From CAVTND01 sp963735955 (lineage in GTDB: Bacteria; Pseudomonadota; Gammaproteobacteria; Burkholderiales; Burkholderiaceae_F), in assembly GCA_963735955.1 (NCBI GenBank), contig CAVTND010000003.1:186001-250000 (forward strand): a stretch of DNA of 64,000 bases. The letters run 5' to 3'. Under the pieces are notes generated by a model. The model was not told where the DNA came from and did not search any database. It saw nothing but the letters and a program-made list of their open reading frames with translations. Made by a program: the position numbers and the translations under genes. Shown here in pieces: positions 20,385-29,736 of the stretch (positions are counted from its first letter, which is position 1; each line of letters starts with the position of its first letter).

Positions 20385-21298
20385 CTTGTCTCCCGGTTAG
20401 GGTCGACGCTGCGTGCCGTCGACACGAAATAAATGCCAAACAGGACGAGCACGGTGCCGGCCATTTGCCAGAGGCTGACCTGCTCGTCAAGAAAAATGAT
20501 TGCCAGCACAATGGTAGCGACTGGGCCTACCATCGCTGCCAGAGAGGTTCGGCCCGCACCGATGCGCTCAACGGCAAGCATCGTCGCAAACACCGGCAGG
20601 ACTGTGCACAACACTGCATTGACCAGCGACAGCCAATAGACCGGCGCCGGCTGTGCCAAAGCAGACAGGGAATTCAGTACCAGGAACTGCGCGAACACCG
20701 CCGCGGTCGACACCCCCATCGCATACGAAGTCAGGCGGATCGCCCCGATGCGCCGGACCATCTCTCCTGAGATCACCAGATAGGCCGCGTAACAGACCGC
20801 ACTTGCGAAGACAAGCGCAGCACCGAGTGGAACCCGGGCGCCCTCGGCCTGCACATCGTGCCAGAACGCCAGGACTATGCCGGCATAGGCCAGTGTCAGA
20901 GCCAGCCAGTCACGCCGCGAGAATCGCTTGCCGAAGATGAATACCGACATCAGCAGCACCAGAGTCGGATTCAGATAAAGAATCAGGCGCTCGAGCGCCG
21001 CAGAAATGTACTGCAGGCCGAGGAAGTCAAGATAACTAGCGGCGTAGTAGCCGAGCAGCCCGATGAGAATCATTCGAGCATGATCAGAAGGGGCAAGCGG
21101 TGCACCGCGTGATGTGATCGCATAAGCCAGCGCAAAGAAAGGCAGGGAAAAGGCCATTCGCAAAGCAATCAGCGTCGCGGCGTCGACCCCATGGCGATAG
21201 GCCAGTTTGACCACAATCGCCTTGGCCGAAAACAGCACACTGCCCACAACGGCGAGCGCAATTCCGGCGGCGAAGTGACGGTGCGCTGCGGCATGCAC
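20381..21298 (-). CDS. EamA/DMT family transporter
   Basis: 305-residue, ten-helix transporter with two EamA repeats. Helices include GIALAVVGSVLFSAKAIVVK, ALRMAFSLPFFALAYAITS, YAGIVLAFWHDV and, in the second half, VNAVLCTVLPVFATMLAVER and ATIVLAIIFLDEQVSLWQM, with GTVLVLFGIYFVS as the last helix. The conserved ERLILYLNPTLVLL segment closes repeat 1. Frame intact. First gene of an operon with the quinone reductase. It is not a close copy of the EamA gene at 13.5 kb. Confidence 0.88.
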   Translation of the reverse strand: MHAAAHRHFAAGIALAVVGSVLFSAKAIVVKLAYRHGVDAATLIALRMAFSLPFFALAYAITSRGAPLAPSDHARMILIGLLGYYAASYLDFLGLQYISAALERLILYLNPTLVLLMSVFIFGKRFSRRDWLALTLAYAGIVLAFWHDVQAEGARVPLGAALVFASAVCYAAYLVISGEMVRRIGAIRLTSYAMGVSTAAVFAQFLVLNSLSALAQPAPVYWLSLVNAVLCTVLPVFATMLAVERIGAGRTSLAAMVGPVATIVLAIIFLDEQVSLWQMAGTVLVLFGIYFVSTARSVDPNRETR

Positions 21299-21456
21299 GA
21301 CGGGATTCTAGATCCAGCCCAAACGCAAGCCCCTCGTGTGGCGCGATGCGTTCGCTGCCTGTCGATTACCGCGCTGCCACGCCGCTGCCATCGTATTTCG
21401 CGCCACGCTGGATGCGATTCACCGCATCGGCCCTGCCATCGTCGTTTCGCATTGAT

Positions 21457-22947
21457 ATGCTGCGCGCCGTTTCACGAATCACCCTCGGACTCTTGACATA
21501 CCGCTTCGCCCTGGCACTCGCTGTCGCCCTGCTCGCCGCCTGCCGGCCGGGCGGCGACGCGGTCGTGGGATCGCTCAAGCCCTGCCGTATTCCTGGGGTC
21601 GACCGCGAGGTTCAGTGCGGCGCGGTCAGCGTGCCGGAGGATCCAGGCGCACCGGGCGCACGCCAGATCGTCGTGCAGTACGCGATCGTTCCGGCGATTG
21701 CCCGCAACAAGCAACCCGATCCGGTTTTCGTGCTGGCAGGAGGGCCCGGGCAGGCCGCGATCCGACTTGCCGGACAGGTCATGCCGCTGATGAACTCGTT
21801 GAATTCCCGGCGCGACATCGTATTCATAGATCAGCGCGGGACCGGCCAGTCGAATCCGTTTGAATGTGCGCGCGAAGGCAACACCGTGGAAGCCGCGCTC
21901 GAAGCGCGGCAGCAGCTCGAGCGCCTGCAGGAGTGCATCAAGTCGTTCAAGGGGGATCCGCGGCTCTACGCGACGTGGATTGCGGTACGCGATTTCGACG
22001 TAGTGCGCGCCCAGCTTGGGGCGGAGCAGATCAACCTCTGGGGTGCCTCGTACGGCACCCGCGCCGCGCTCGAGTATCTGCGCCAGTACCCGCGCCATGT
22101 CCGCACCGCCGTGCTCGATGGAGTCGCCCCCCCGGACATGGCATTGCCGGTTTCATTCGCTCTTGATTCCGAGGCCGCGCTCACCTCGCTGTCGCGACTG
22201 TGCGCGGCCGATCCCCGGTGCCTGAGCCAGTATCCCGACTTTGATGCCCGCGTTGCTGCACTGCTCGAACGAGCCGTGAGCGCGCCCTGGATCGAGGTCG
22301 ATCATCCTCTGACCGGCGCCAGGGAAAAACTGCGCCTGGACTCGCGGGCGCTGACGTCCCTGCTGCGCGGACCGCTTTACTCACCGTCTCTCGCCGCTCT
22401 GCTGCCCTTTGCGGTGGCTGAAGCGGCCAACGGGCACTACGGGCCGCTGGTCTCGCTTACGGTCTCCCTCGCCGGACGTGTGCAGGACAATTTCGCGGCC
22501 GGCATGCACTTTGCCGTGATCTGCGCTGAAGATCTGCCCAAGTTGCGAACCCGGAGCGAGCCGGCCCCGATCGGCAGGTTTGGCACGGTGTTTGCCGACT
22601 TATACGAGCAGGCGTGCGCGGTGATGCCGACCGCGCCGGTGCCTGCCGCCTTCTATGAGGTCGGACCCAGCGCGGTTCCTGTGCTGATCCTTTCCGGCGG
22701 CCTTGATCCTGCGACCCCACCCCGGCATGCTGAGGTGGTCGCGCGCAAACTCGGCAATGCCACCCATCTGGTCGCGCCAAACCTGGCCCACGGCATCAGT
22801 GGACAAGGCTGCGCCGCGCAGCTGATCACGCGATTCGTGCGCGAAGCATCGGCCGCTGCGCTCGACGGCGCCTGCCTCAGCGCGATTCCGCCGCCCGGCT
22901 TCTTTCGGCCGCTCGAGACGAATCCAACCCGGAGTGCGCCGCGGTGA
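21457..22947 (+). CDS. lipoprotein alpha/beta hydrolase, TAP-like peptidase family
   Basis: 496-residue predicted serine hydrolase related to tripeptidyl aminopeptidases (TAP-like C-terminal domain). The N-terminus has a lipoprotein signal with lipobox LLAAC (AVALLAACRPGG). Active-site features: the oxyanion region VLAGGPGQAA, the IDQRGTGQSNPFEC segment, the nucleophile elbow WGASYGTRAAL, the acid region LSGGLDPATPP and the His in LAHGISG. Start chosen at 21457 because it opens the signal peptide; a longer version from 21346 adds no recognisable sequence. Frame intact. The stop overlaps the GTG of the ABC ATPase, so hydrolase and exporter are likely coexpressed. Confidence 0.86.
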   Translation: MLRAVSRITLGLLTYRFALALAVALLAACRPGGDAVVGSLKPCRIPGVDREVQCGAVSVPEDPGAPGARQIVVQYAIVPAIARNKQPDPVFVLAGGPGQAAIRLAGQVMPLMNSLNSRRDIVFIDQRGTGQSNPFECAREGNTVEAALEARQQLERLQECIKSFKGDPRLYATWIAVRDFDVVRAQLGAEQINLWGASYGTRAALEYLRQYPRHVRTAVLDGVAPPDMALPVSFALDSEAALTSLSRLCAADPRCLSQYPDFDARVAALLERAVSAPWIEVDHPLTGAREKLRLDSRALTSLLRGPLYSPSLAALLPFAVAEAANGHYGPLVSLTVSLAGRVQDNFAAGMHFAVICAEDLPKLRTRSEPAPIGRFGTVFADLYEQACAVMPTAPVPAAFYEVGPSAVPVLILSGGLDPATPPRHAEVVARKLGNATHLVAPNLAHGISGQGCAAQLITRFVREASAAALDGACLSAIPPPGFFRPLETNPTRSAPR

Positions 22948-23702
22948 TCGAGGTCCAGGGAATTGCCAAGTCCTTCATCGCGCGCGTCGACGGGAAACGC
23001 CGACCGATCACTGCAGTCGCTGATGTCTCGTTCACGGCCGCTGACGGCCGCATCACCGCACTGCTTGGGGCCAATGGCGCGGGCAAGACCACCAGCCTGC
23101 GCATTGTCGGCACCCTGGTCCGTGCCGACCGCGGATCAGCCGTGGTCGGCGACATTGACGTGCAGGCGGATCCTGCCCTCGTGCGTGCAAGTATCGGCAT
23201 GCTGTCGGATGCACGTGGCCTGTACGCGCGCCTGACCGCGCGCGAAAATATCGCCTACTACGCCGAGCTGCGCGCGGTTCCCGCTGCCGAATTCCTGGCG
23301 CGCCTCGACATGCTGGCCGGACTGCTCGACATGCGGGCTCTGCTCGACCGGCGCACCGAGGGATTTTCGAGCGGTGAGCGCATGAAGGTGGCACTCGCGC
23401 GTGCGCTGATCCACGACCCGCCGCACCTGATCCTGGACGAGCCGACCAATGGCCTCGACGTGGTGTCGACCCGCGCCCTGCGGCGCCTGCTGATGCACCT
23501 GCGCGGCGAAGGCAAGTGCATCGTCATTTCCTCGCACATCATGCAGGAGATCGATCACCTTGCCGACGAGATCGTCATCGTTGCAGGCGGTCGCACGGTC
23601 GCGCATGGAACGGCGGAGTCGATCCGTGCGCAGGCCGCCGCTGAATCCCTGGAGGACGCCTTTGTCACGCTTGCCTACGGCCAAGGGAGCGTCGGATCGT
23701 GA
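22944..23702 (+). CDS. natA: ABC exporter ATP-binding protein, NatA-like
   Basis: 252-residue ATPase. Walker A GANGAGKTTSLRI, Q-loop region ASIGMLSDARGLYARLTARE, ABC signature FSSGERMKVALARAL, Walker B HLILDEPTNGLD and the H-switch ISSHIMQEIDHLADEIVIVA are all present. Best matched to the NatA/CcmA-type group of ABC-2 exporters. GTG start overlapping the upstream hydrolase stop; its own stop overlaps the GTG of the permease. Substrate is not evident: NatAB proteins export Na+, but the group is broad and the symbol is a family label. Confidence 0.88.
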   Translation: MIEVQGIAKSFIARVDGKRRPITAVADVSFTAADGRITALLGANGAGKTTSLRIVGTLVRADRGSAVVGDIDVQADPALVRASIGMLSDARGLYARLTARENIAYYAELRAVPAAEFLARLDMLAGLLDMRALLDRRTEGFSSGERMKVALARALIHDPPHLILDEPTNGLDVVSTRALRRLLMHLRGEGKCIVISSHIMQEIDHLADEIVIVAGGRTVAHGTAESIRAQAAAESLEDAFVTLAYGQGSVGS

Positions 23703-24871
23703 GCCCAGCCGTCGTGGTGTTTCGCAAGGAACTGGCCGACGCCGTGCGCGACCGTCGTACCTGGACCATCGTGCTATTGAGCTCGATCCTCGCCGGTCCG
23801 ATTGCTCTTCTGCTGCTGGCAAGCTTCCTGTCCAGCGTCGAGGAGACCGCCGCCAGGCGCGAGATCTACGTGGCTGGCGGAGCTGCCGCGCCGACCCTGA
23901 CCAACTTCCTGCAGCGTGCCGGCGGCACGGTCAAGGAAGCGCCCGATGATTACCGCGCGCAGCTCAAGTCGGGGCGACTGCAGAATGCCGTCATCATCGT
24001 GCCGCCCGACTTTGAAGCGCGCTTGGCAGCCGGTGAAACGGTTCACCTGGATCTCATGTTTGACGAGGCCGCGACCAAGGCCCAGGCAGCGGTGCGCGCG
24101 ACCACGACTCTGCTGCGCGGCTTCAACCGCGAGCAGGGTGCGCAACGCCTGCTGGCCCGCGGCGTGAGCCCGCAGCTGCTGGCGCCGCTGGAGATCAATG
24201 AGCTGAACCTGGCGAGCGGCCAGTCGCGCGGCGCCCAGCTGCTGTTCCTGGTGCCATGGCTGGCGCTGCTGGGGGCCGTCATCGGCTCGATCAGCGTCGC
24301 GATCGACGTAACGGCCGGCGAACGCGAGCGCGGTTCGCTCGAACCCCTGCTGATGAATCCGGTATCCACCGGCGCACTGGTGCTCGGGAAATGGATGGTG
24401 GTGGCGCTGTGCGCGGCGAGTGTCGTGGTGCTGACCCTCGCGGGCTTCAAGCTCGCGATGCAGTTTGTCCGCAGCGACAGCCTGTCGGCACTGTTGCAGT
24501 TCGGCGTGTCCGAACTTGGCCTGTTTCTGATCATGCTGCTGCCATTTGCGGGTATGGTGGCGGCACTCAACATGCTGGCGGCCACCTATGGCCGCACGTT
24601 CAAGGAGGCCCAGACCTACGCGAGCTACATCACGCTGCTGGTCAACTTTGCGCCGATCGTGCCGATGTTTCTGTCGGTGCGCGATGCGGCCTGGCAACTC
24701 GTCGTTCCAGCGATGGCGCAGCAGACCGTGATGATGCGTGCACTGCGAGGCGAAGCGGTCGACTTTCTCGACATCGCACTGCCGGGCGGCATCGCCGTTG
24801 CTGCCACCGTGGCCTGCCTGTGGTTGCAAGCTCGTCTGCTGCGTGACGAACGCATTGTTTTCTCGCGTTAG
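23699..24871 (+). CDS. natB: ABC-2 type permease, NatB-like
   Basis: 390 residues, membrane partner of the preceding ATPase. N-terminal helix TWTIVLLSSILAGPIALLLL, then a large extracytoplasmic domain (about residues 45-175), then five helices: LLFLVPWLALLGAVIGSISV, WMVVALCAASVVVLTLAG, LGLFLIMLLPFAGMVAALNM, ASYITLLVNFAPIVPMFLSV and GGIAVAATVACLWLQ. The motif DVTAGERERGSLEPLLMNPV is the usual ABC-2 coupling segment. GTG start at 23699. Frame intact. Confidence 0.87.
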   Translation: MSPAVVVFRKELADAVRDRRTWTIVLLSSILAGPIALLLLASFLSSVEETAARREIYVAGGAAAPTLTNFLQRAGGTVKEAPDDYRAQLKSGRLQNAVIIVPPDFEARLAAGETVHLDLMFDEAATKAQAAVRATTTLLRGFNREQGAQRLLARGVSPQLLAPLEINELNLASGQSRGAQLLFLVPWLALLGAVIGSISVAIDVTAGERERGSLEPLLMNPVSTGALVLGKWMVVALCAASVVVLTLAGFKLAMQFVRSDSLSALLQFGVSELGLFLIMLLPFAGMVAALNMLAATYGRTFKEAQTYASYITLLVNFAPIVPMFLSVRDAAWQLVVPAMAQQTVMMRALRGEAVDFLDIALPGGIAVAATVACLWLQARLLRDERIVFSR

Positions 24872-25004
24872 GACGCTGGAAGCCTCCAATTGGGCAAAGC
24901 CAGCCATCTGGATGCGTTCTTTTTCAAGGATTGGCGGCTTCGCCCGGTGCGATAATCGCTGGCCGTCGTTCGAGCCGCACGCATTAGCCGAACTCCGAAC
25001 TGTG

Positions 25005-26417
25005 ATGTCTGAGCCGCTGACCGCCACCGAGCCCAAGATCGACGCGGGCCCGATGCCCACGCCCACGCCGACGGCGATCGGCCGCTTCAGCGTTCTGGCT
25101 GAGATTGGGCGCGGCTCCTACGGCGTGGTGCATGCTGCGCACGATCCGGTCCTGGCGCGCGAAGTGGCGATCAAGTTGATTCCGCTGGCAGGTGAAGCCC
25201 AGTTCCGCACTCAGATCGAGGCGAGTTTCCTGCGCGAGGCCAAGTCCGCGGCCGGAATGAGCCATCCGAGCATCGTCACCATCTACGACGCCGGCCAGAC
25301 CGATGCCTTCGCCTATATCGCGATGGAACGCCTGCACGGGCAGGACCTGCATGAGTATCTCGCCAGCGGCAATCGAATGAGTCCACGCCAGGCTGCTTCG
25401 ATGATGATGCGGCTCGCGGATGCCATCCATTACGCAAACAAGCGCGGCCTCGTGCATCGCGACATCAAGCCGTCCAACATTTTCCTTTCGCGCGACCTGA
25501 AGCCGAAGCTGCTCGACTTCGGCACCGCGCTGGCGCCAGTTCTGGCCGCCACAGGCAGCAAGGACACGCGCCACCTGGTCGGCACGCCGAACTACATGTC
25601 GCCCGAACAGGCCAAGGGCGAAGCACTTGATGCGCGCAGCGATATCTTTTCACTGGGCACGATACTTTACGAATTGCTCGCGGGTCGTCGCGCCTTTGAC
25701 GGCAGGACCATCGACGACACGCTTGGAATGGTCGTCACGGCTAGTCCGAAGCCGATCGAGAAACTGCGCCCCGACGTGCCGGCACCACTGTGTGAAATTG
25801 TGCGCAAGGCGATGGCGCGGGATCCCGCCGAACGCTATGCGAAGGCCTCGGAGTTGCGCAACGCACTCGCCGAGTTCGTCGAGGGATCGCGCACCGCCAG
25901 TACCGATGCCTCGATCGCCGCACGTGCGCCGGAGGCGGCACCCAACCATGGTTCAACCTGGCGCCTGGCCGTTGGTGTCGCTGCCGCAGCGGTAGCGGCC
26001 CTGGTGCTGATCGCGGCACTCAAACCGCCCGCTTCGGCGCCCGCGCCAATGACGCCAGCGGCGCGCGTGCCGGTCGCCAAGGCAATCGCACCGCCGCCTG
26101 AACCGGAACCGGGCACTTCGGTCGCGGCGAGCGCAGAGGCAAGATCGCTAGACGTCAAACCGGCGCCGCGACGGCGCAGCGAGTCATCGGCCCAGGCAGT
26201 GGCGCCTCCCCGCGATGGATCGGTCAATCTTGCGATCACGCCCTGGGGTGAGGTCTTGGTCGACGGAGCGGTACGCGGTGTGTCGCCGCCACTTAGGCAG
26301 CTCGCCCTGGCTCCTGGCACGCACACGATCGAAGTGCGCAATGGCGCAGCCGCGCCGTTTGTCGCCCGCGTCGAGGTGCGGTCGGGCGAGGCTGTCACGC
26401 TGCAGCATCGGTTTTAG
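25005..26417 (+). CDS. Ser/Thr protein kinase with C-terminal PEGA domain
   Basis: 470 residues, frame intact. Hanks-type kinase domain at about residues 28-290: glycine loop IGRGSYGVVH, VAIKLI lysine, HRDIKPSNIFL catalytic loop, LLDFGTAL metal-binding motif, GTPNYMSPEQAKG activation segment and SDIFSLGTILYELLAG. Then a proline/alanine linker around one membrane helix (LAVGVAAAAVAALVLIAAL, about 325-345) and a C-terminal PEGA domain (LAITPWGEVLVDG ... GTHTIEVRNG) that would lie in the periplasm. All catalytic residues are present, so it should be active. Followed by a terminator, then a pseudokinase of the same layout. A GTG directly before the ATG is an alternative start. Confidence 0.9.
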   Translation: MSEPLTATEPKIDAGPMPTPTPTAIGRFSVLAEIGRGSYGVVHAAHDPVLAREVAIKLIPLAGEAQFRTQIEASFLREAKSAAGMSHPSIVTIYDAGQTDAFAYIAMERLHGQDLHEYLASGNRMSPRQAASMMMRLADAIHYANKRGLVHRDIKPSNIFLSRDLKPKLLDFGTALAPVLAATGSKDTRHLVGTPNYMSPEQAKGEALDARSDIFSLGTILYELLAGRRAFDGRTIDDTLGMVVTASPKPIEKLRPDVPAPLCEIVRKAMARDPAERYAKASELRNALAEFVEGSRTASTDASIAARAPEAAPNHGSTWRLAVGVAAAAVAALVLIAALKPPASAPAPMTPAARVPVAKAIAPPPEPEPGTSVAASAEARSLDVKPAPRRRSESSAQAVAPPRDGSVNLAITPWGEVLVDGAVRGVSPPLRQLALAPGTHTIEVRNGAAAPFVARVEVRSGEAVTLQHRF

Positions 26418-26435
26418 GGCCTTCCTTCTTGTTCC

Positions 26436-26463
26436 AGCGGCGAAGGGCTTTAGCGCCGCTTTT
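26436..26463 (+). terminator. putative Rho-independent terminator after the kinase
   Basis: AGCGGCG (26436-26442) and CGCCGCT (26454-26460) form a 7-bp stem with an 11-nt loop and are followed by TTTT (26460-26463). It sits 19 bp after the kinase stop, so the pseudokinase may be separately or less strongly transcribed. The T-run is short. Confidence 0.55.
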
Positions 26464-26546
26464 CCGGCGATCCGCGCAATTGAGCCGGCTGGCAGCATCG
26501 GCTAGCCTCGTGGAGTCACATTGACCTGCGGTCCGATGCGCATTTG

Positions 26547-27987
26547 ATGAGCACAGCGCTGTCACCGAACATCAAGCTGATCGGCCGCTACCCAATTCTT
26601 CGGGAGCTGCGGCGCGATCGCCATACGGTCGTTTATCTCGCGCTCGACCCGGTGCTCAATCGCGAGCTTCTGGTAAAGGCCGTCCAGTTGCGCCCGACCA
26701 AGCCAGAAGAGCGCGCGGCCATGGCGCGCGTCGAGCAGGCTTTCATGCGCCAGGCCCAGGCGGCGGGCCGCCTGCATCACCCCCACATCGTGACGGTGTT
26801 CGACGCCGGCCTGGTCAACAACGTCGGCTACCTCGCCCTCGAGAAAGTCGACGGCAAGCTGCTCGAGGATCTGATGGTCGAAGGCTATCGGCCCGGAGCC
26901 TTGCAGTCCGCTGACATCGCCGCCCGAGTCGCCGATGCGGTCGAGTTCGCGCATGCGCGCGGCGTCCCGCACGGACATCTGTCTCCCTCGCGCATCTTTC
27001 TGCAGAACGCCGATCACATGCCGAAGGTCATGGGTTTTGGCGGCTGGATCGACAGCGGCACCACCGGTGACTTCGAACTCCAGGGCACGGAATCGATGCT
27101 GCCCTACTTCGGCAATGAGCTCGGCGCCGAGGCTCGCCGCAAGGACGTGCGGGCCCTCGGCGCGCTGCTGTTCCTGCTGCTGACCGGTACCCGGCCCGAT
27201 GTGAAGACGCTGCGCAAGCAGCCGAACCGCGGCGAAAGCCCGATCCTCCAGATCAGTCCCAACGCACCGCTAGCCGCTCGCGGAAATTGCCGAAGATGCG
27301 CTCGAACTGCGAGGCGTTCGACCGTACGGCAGCGCCGCCCAGGTACGCAATGCCCTGACCACCTTTCTCTGGGGCAATCGCGGCGCCGAAGCACCACCGC
27401 ATGCGGCGACGATCACCGGCATGCCCGCACGCCTGTCGGTCGTGCCCGATGCGAGGCCGGTCCCGATCGGCCGGTCCACGCCCCGATGCAGCGGCAGCCG
27501 TCGCCGCAATCACCGATCGAGCACCAATGAGCCCCCTGCGCGACGCCGCCTGGCACAACTGCAGATCGCTACGGTCTTGCTGCGGTCGGACTGTGCGATG
27601 CTGCTTGCGTTCAGCATCCTGTGGTCGGGGTCCGAGCAGGTCCAGCAATGAACTCCCAGCGCAGGCGGCCGCGAAGTCTTCGTCGCGACCGCGGCGCGGC
27701 GGACGCTTCAGCTCAACGAACCGGTGCCGCCGCCCCGCGTGGCTGAGCGCATTCCGGCAGTGCGAGGACCGGCCGGGCCGAGGGCACGGTTCACCCTGGC
27801 CGTGGCACCGTGGGGTGAGATCTACGTCAATGGTGATAGCTATGGCAGATCGCCGCCGCTGACCCAGCTCAGCCTTCCGGTCGGTCGGCATACGATCGAG
27901 GTGCGCAACGGCGAGGCTGCGGCGTACGTCGCTCAGGTCGATGTCAGCGTCGAGCAAACGAAACACATTCGTCATCGCTTCCAGTGA
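26547..27987 (+). CDS. pseudokinase with C-terminal PEGA domain (frameshifted)
   Basis: Protein kinase fold of the same layout as the preceding kinase, but catalytically degenerate. Visible: LIGRYPILRELRRDRHTVVY, the ATP-lysine region ELLVKAVQLR, ARGVPHGHLSPSRIFLQ in place of HRDIKPSN, and VMGFGGWID in place of DFG; thus the HRD aspartate and the DFG aspartate are both lost. The C-terminal PEGA domain (LAVAPWGEIYVNG ... GRHTIEVRNGEAAAYVAQ) strongly resembles that of the active kinase. Frameshifts near 27275 and in the 27480-27720 linker; the linker can be read as a hydrophobic helix near 27555-27620. The degenerate motifs lie in an undisturbed part of the frame, so they are not error artefacts. 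Stop overlaps the next ATG. Confidence 0.85.
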
Positions 27988-28439
27988 AAGTCAAACCCCG
28001 AATTTGGCTCCAGTGCGCTGCGCCGCTTGCGCTCTGTGTCGCTGTCGGGTTGCGCGTTGCTGGACAAGCCACCACCGCCACCCCCGCCACCGCCGCCGAC
28101 CGTCAGCGTCGCACGCCTGTACGAGCAGCCTGCCGAACGCGACTTCGTCAACGGCATGCGCTTTTACGAGGAAGGGCAGTACGAACGCGCGGAGGCGCTG
28201 CTCAAGCGCGCGTGGCCGAAGGACTGAAGGACCGGTACGACCTGTCGATCGCGAACAAGCATCTGGCTTTCATCGCCTGCGCCTACAACCGTCCAGTTGA
28301 CTGCGAAGCGTCATTCCGCGCTGCGTTCGCTGCTGATCCGAGGTTCAGGCTGACGGATGCGGAAGTCGGCCATCCACTCTGGGGGCCGGTTTACAAGCGG
28401 GTGGCGGCGGAACAGCTCAAGCCCCCGACCGGCAAGTAG
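27984..28439 (+). CDS. tssQ: TssQ-like T6SS-associated lipoprotein (frameshifted)
   Basis: Small lipoprotein. After removing one G near 28044 the N-terminus reads MKVKPRIWLQCAAPLALCV then LSGCALLDK, a clear lipobox. Ten consecutive prolines follow, then a TPR-like helical region (RDFVNGMRFYEEGQYERAEA, ANKHLAFIACAYNRPVDCEA, SFRAAFAADPRFRLTDAEVG) and the closing HPLWGPVYKRV. The last motifs are what I know from TssQ-family proteins near Burkholderiales type VI secretion loci. A second frame change near 28212 joins the halves. The start overlaps the pseudokinase stop (ATGA). No other T6SS gene is in the window, so the link to secretion is by family only. Confidence 0.7.
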   Translation: MKVKPRIWLQCAAPLALCVAVGLRVAGQATTATPATAADRQRRTPVRAACRTRLRQRHALLRGRAVRTRGGAAQARVAEGLKDRYDLSIANKHLAFIACAYNRPVDCEASFRAAFAADPRFRLTDAEVGHPLWGPVYKRVAAEQLKPPTGK

Positions 28440-28536
28440 CGAAGCTGCGTTCGGCAGCGCCCGAATTCATCGGGCGGGCCAGCGCTGGAGTCGGACGTCC
28501 TGTTGTGGGGTGACCGCGTGGCCCAAGCCAGCCGGT

Positions 28537-29529
28537 TCAGAATCCGATTCGGCCTTCTTCGCGACGCGGTCATCGGCGATGTCGTCGGCCCGGACCTCAT
28601 CGCGACCCGTCCAGCTTGGCGTTGCCAAAGGCTGCCAGCAGGACGCGCCGCATTTCGCGCGGCTTGAAGGTGGCCAGACGATCGAGACTCTCGGCACCGA
28701 GAGCTGCCGGAAAGCTCGTCCCCAGGCGTGCTCGCCGCGCAGTTCGCTGTAGATGCTCGCCGCGATGCGACGCGATCCTTCCTCGTCGGGTGCGATCGAT
28801 CGAGTAGACATTCATCCGGTTCAGGATCGGCTCAGGAATCGCTGCGCACGTCATTGGCGGTCGCAATCCAGACCACATCGGCCGCGTCGATCGGAACTTC
28901 GGCGAACTCGTCGATGAACTCTGCCGCGGTGTCGTGCTCGAGCAGCGTGTACAGGCTGCCGAGCGGGTCGTACTGCGCGTCGCCGCCGGCCTTGTCGATC
29001 TCGTCGATCACGATCACCGGATTGGCATAGTCGCCGTTGACCAGCGCATCGAACACCTTGCCGGGCTTTGCGTTCTTCCACTGCGCCGAAGCGCCGGACA
29101 GGATCCAGCCGGCGGTCAGCGAACTCATCCCGATGAAGTTGTAACCGGTACCGAGCAGCTTCGCCAGCCTGCGCGCGAAGTGCGTCTTGCCGATGCCGGG
29201 ATCGCCGAGCAGCAGGATCGGCTCGAGCTCGAGCGGATCTTCCGAAGACAGGCACAGAGCGAGTTGCTTGCGGATGTCGTCGAGCGGCGCACCGAAATTC
29301 GGCAGCTCGTCGGCCAGGGCGTCGATATCGGGCAGCGCTGAGGGCTTGATCACGAAGCGCTGGCCGCCGGTGCGAATCATGCTTGCAGGTAGGTGGCGCG
29401 CAGCGCCTCGCTGGCACCGTGGCCGAGTTCCGGCAGTTCGGTCAGCGCTTCCTCGACGCGCGGCACCTGGTAGATGTCCTTGAATCCCGCGATCGAAATC
29501 GGTGTCGGGATCGTTGCAGGCAGGCTCAT
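28537..29529 (-). CDS. AAA+ family ATPase, Lon-like core (frameshifted)
   Basis: Single AAA+ domain protein. Start at 29529 with a good ribosome site (CGGAGG). Seen: GGQRFVIKPSALPDIDALAD, Walker A LLLGDPGIGKTHFARRLAKL, Walker B NPVIVIDEIDKAG, sensor region VVWIATANDV, then VYSIDAPDEEGSRRIAASIY (after removal of one base) and the C-terminal lid LATFKPREMRRVLLAAFGNA. No protease domain follows. Frameshifts near 29385, 28832, 28798 and 28730. The best end is RIGF-stop at 28537; an alternative in-frame stop is at 28467. It converges with the kinase/TssQ gene set. Substrate unknown. Confidence 0.82.
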
Positions 29530-29736
29530 CCAAACCTCCGTTCGTCTTTCATGCCATTTAACGCGCAAGTACCCGTCCGGTGCACCTGAATATTCAAGCA
29601 CACAATCTGCGGAGATTCTGCAATAAGACGGGCGTTACGGCGACAGTGCGTCGTGTGAAACGAACAGATGCGACTTCAGCACTCACCGTGCGCGAGTGCC
29701 AATATGGTCGCTGTCTGAAACTTCCGGCGAGTGCCG
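29530..29736. other. intergenic region between narL and the AAA+ gene
   Basis: About 207 bp with lower GC than the surroundings. Contains the ribosome site of the AAA+ gene next to its start. No RNA gene, hairpin terminator or convincing promoter could be assigned. Confidence 0.5.

Noticed and set aside
24931..24956. Possible promoter TTGGCG/GATAAT before the Ser/Thr kinase
   Set aside because: The spacer is only 14 bp, too short for a convincing sigma70 promoter.
23774..25066. Long minus-strand frame across the ABC permease
   Set aside because: Gln/His/Arg-rich shadow of NatB; the plus-strand protein has clear helices and motif.
28075..28104. Proline-codon run as a simple repeat or CRISPR-like feature
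   Set aside because: It is in frame in the TssQ-like lipoprotein directly after the lipobox and encodes a proline linker.
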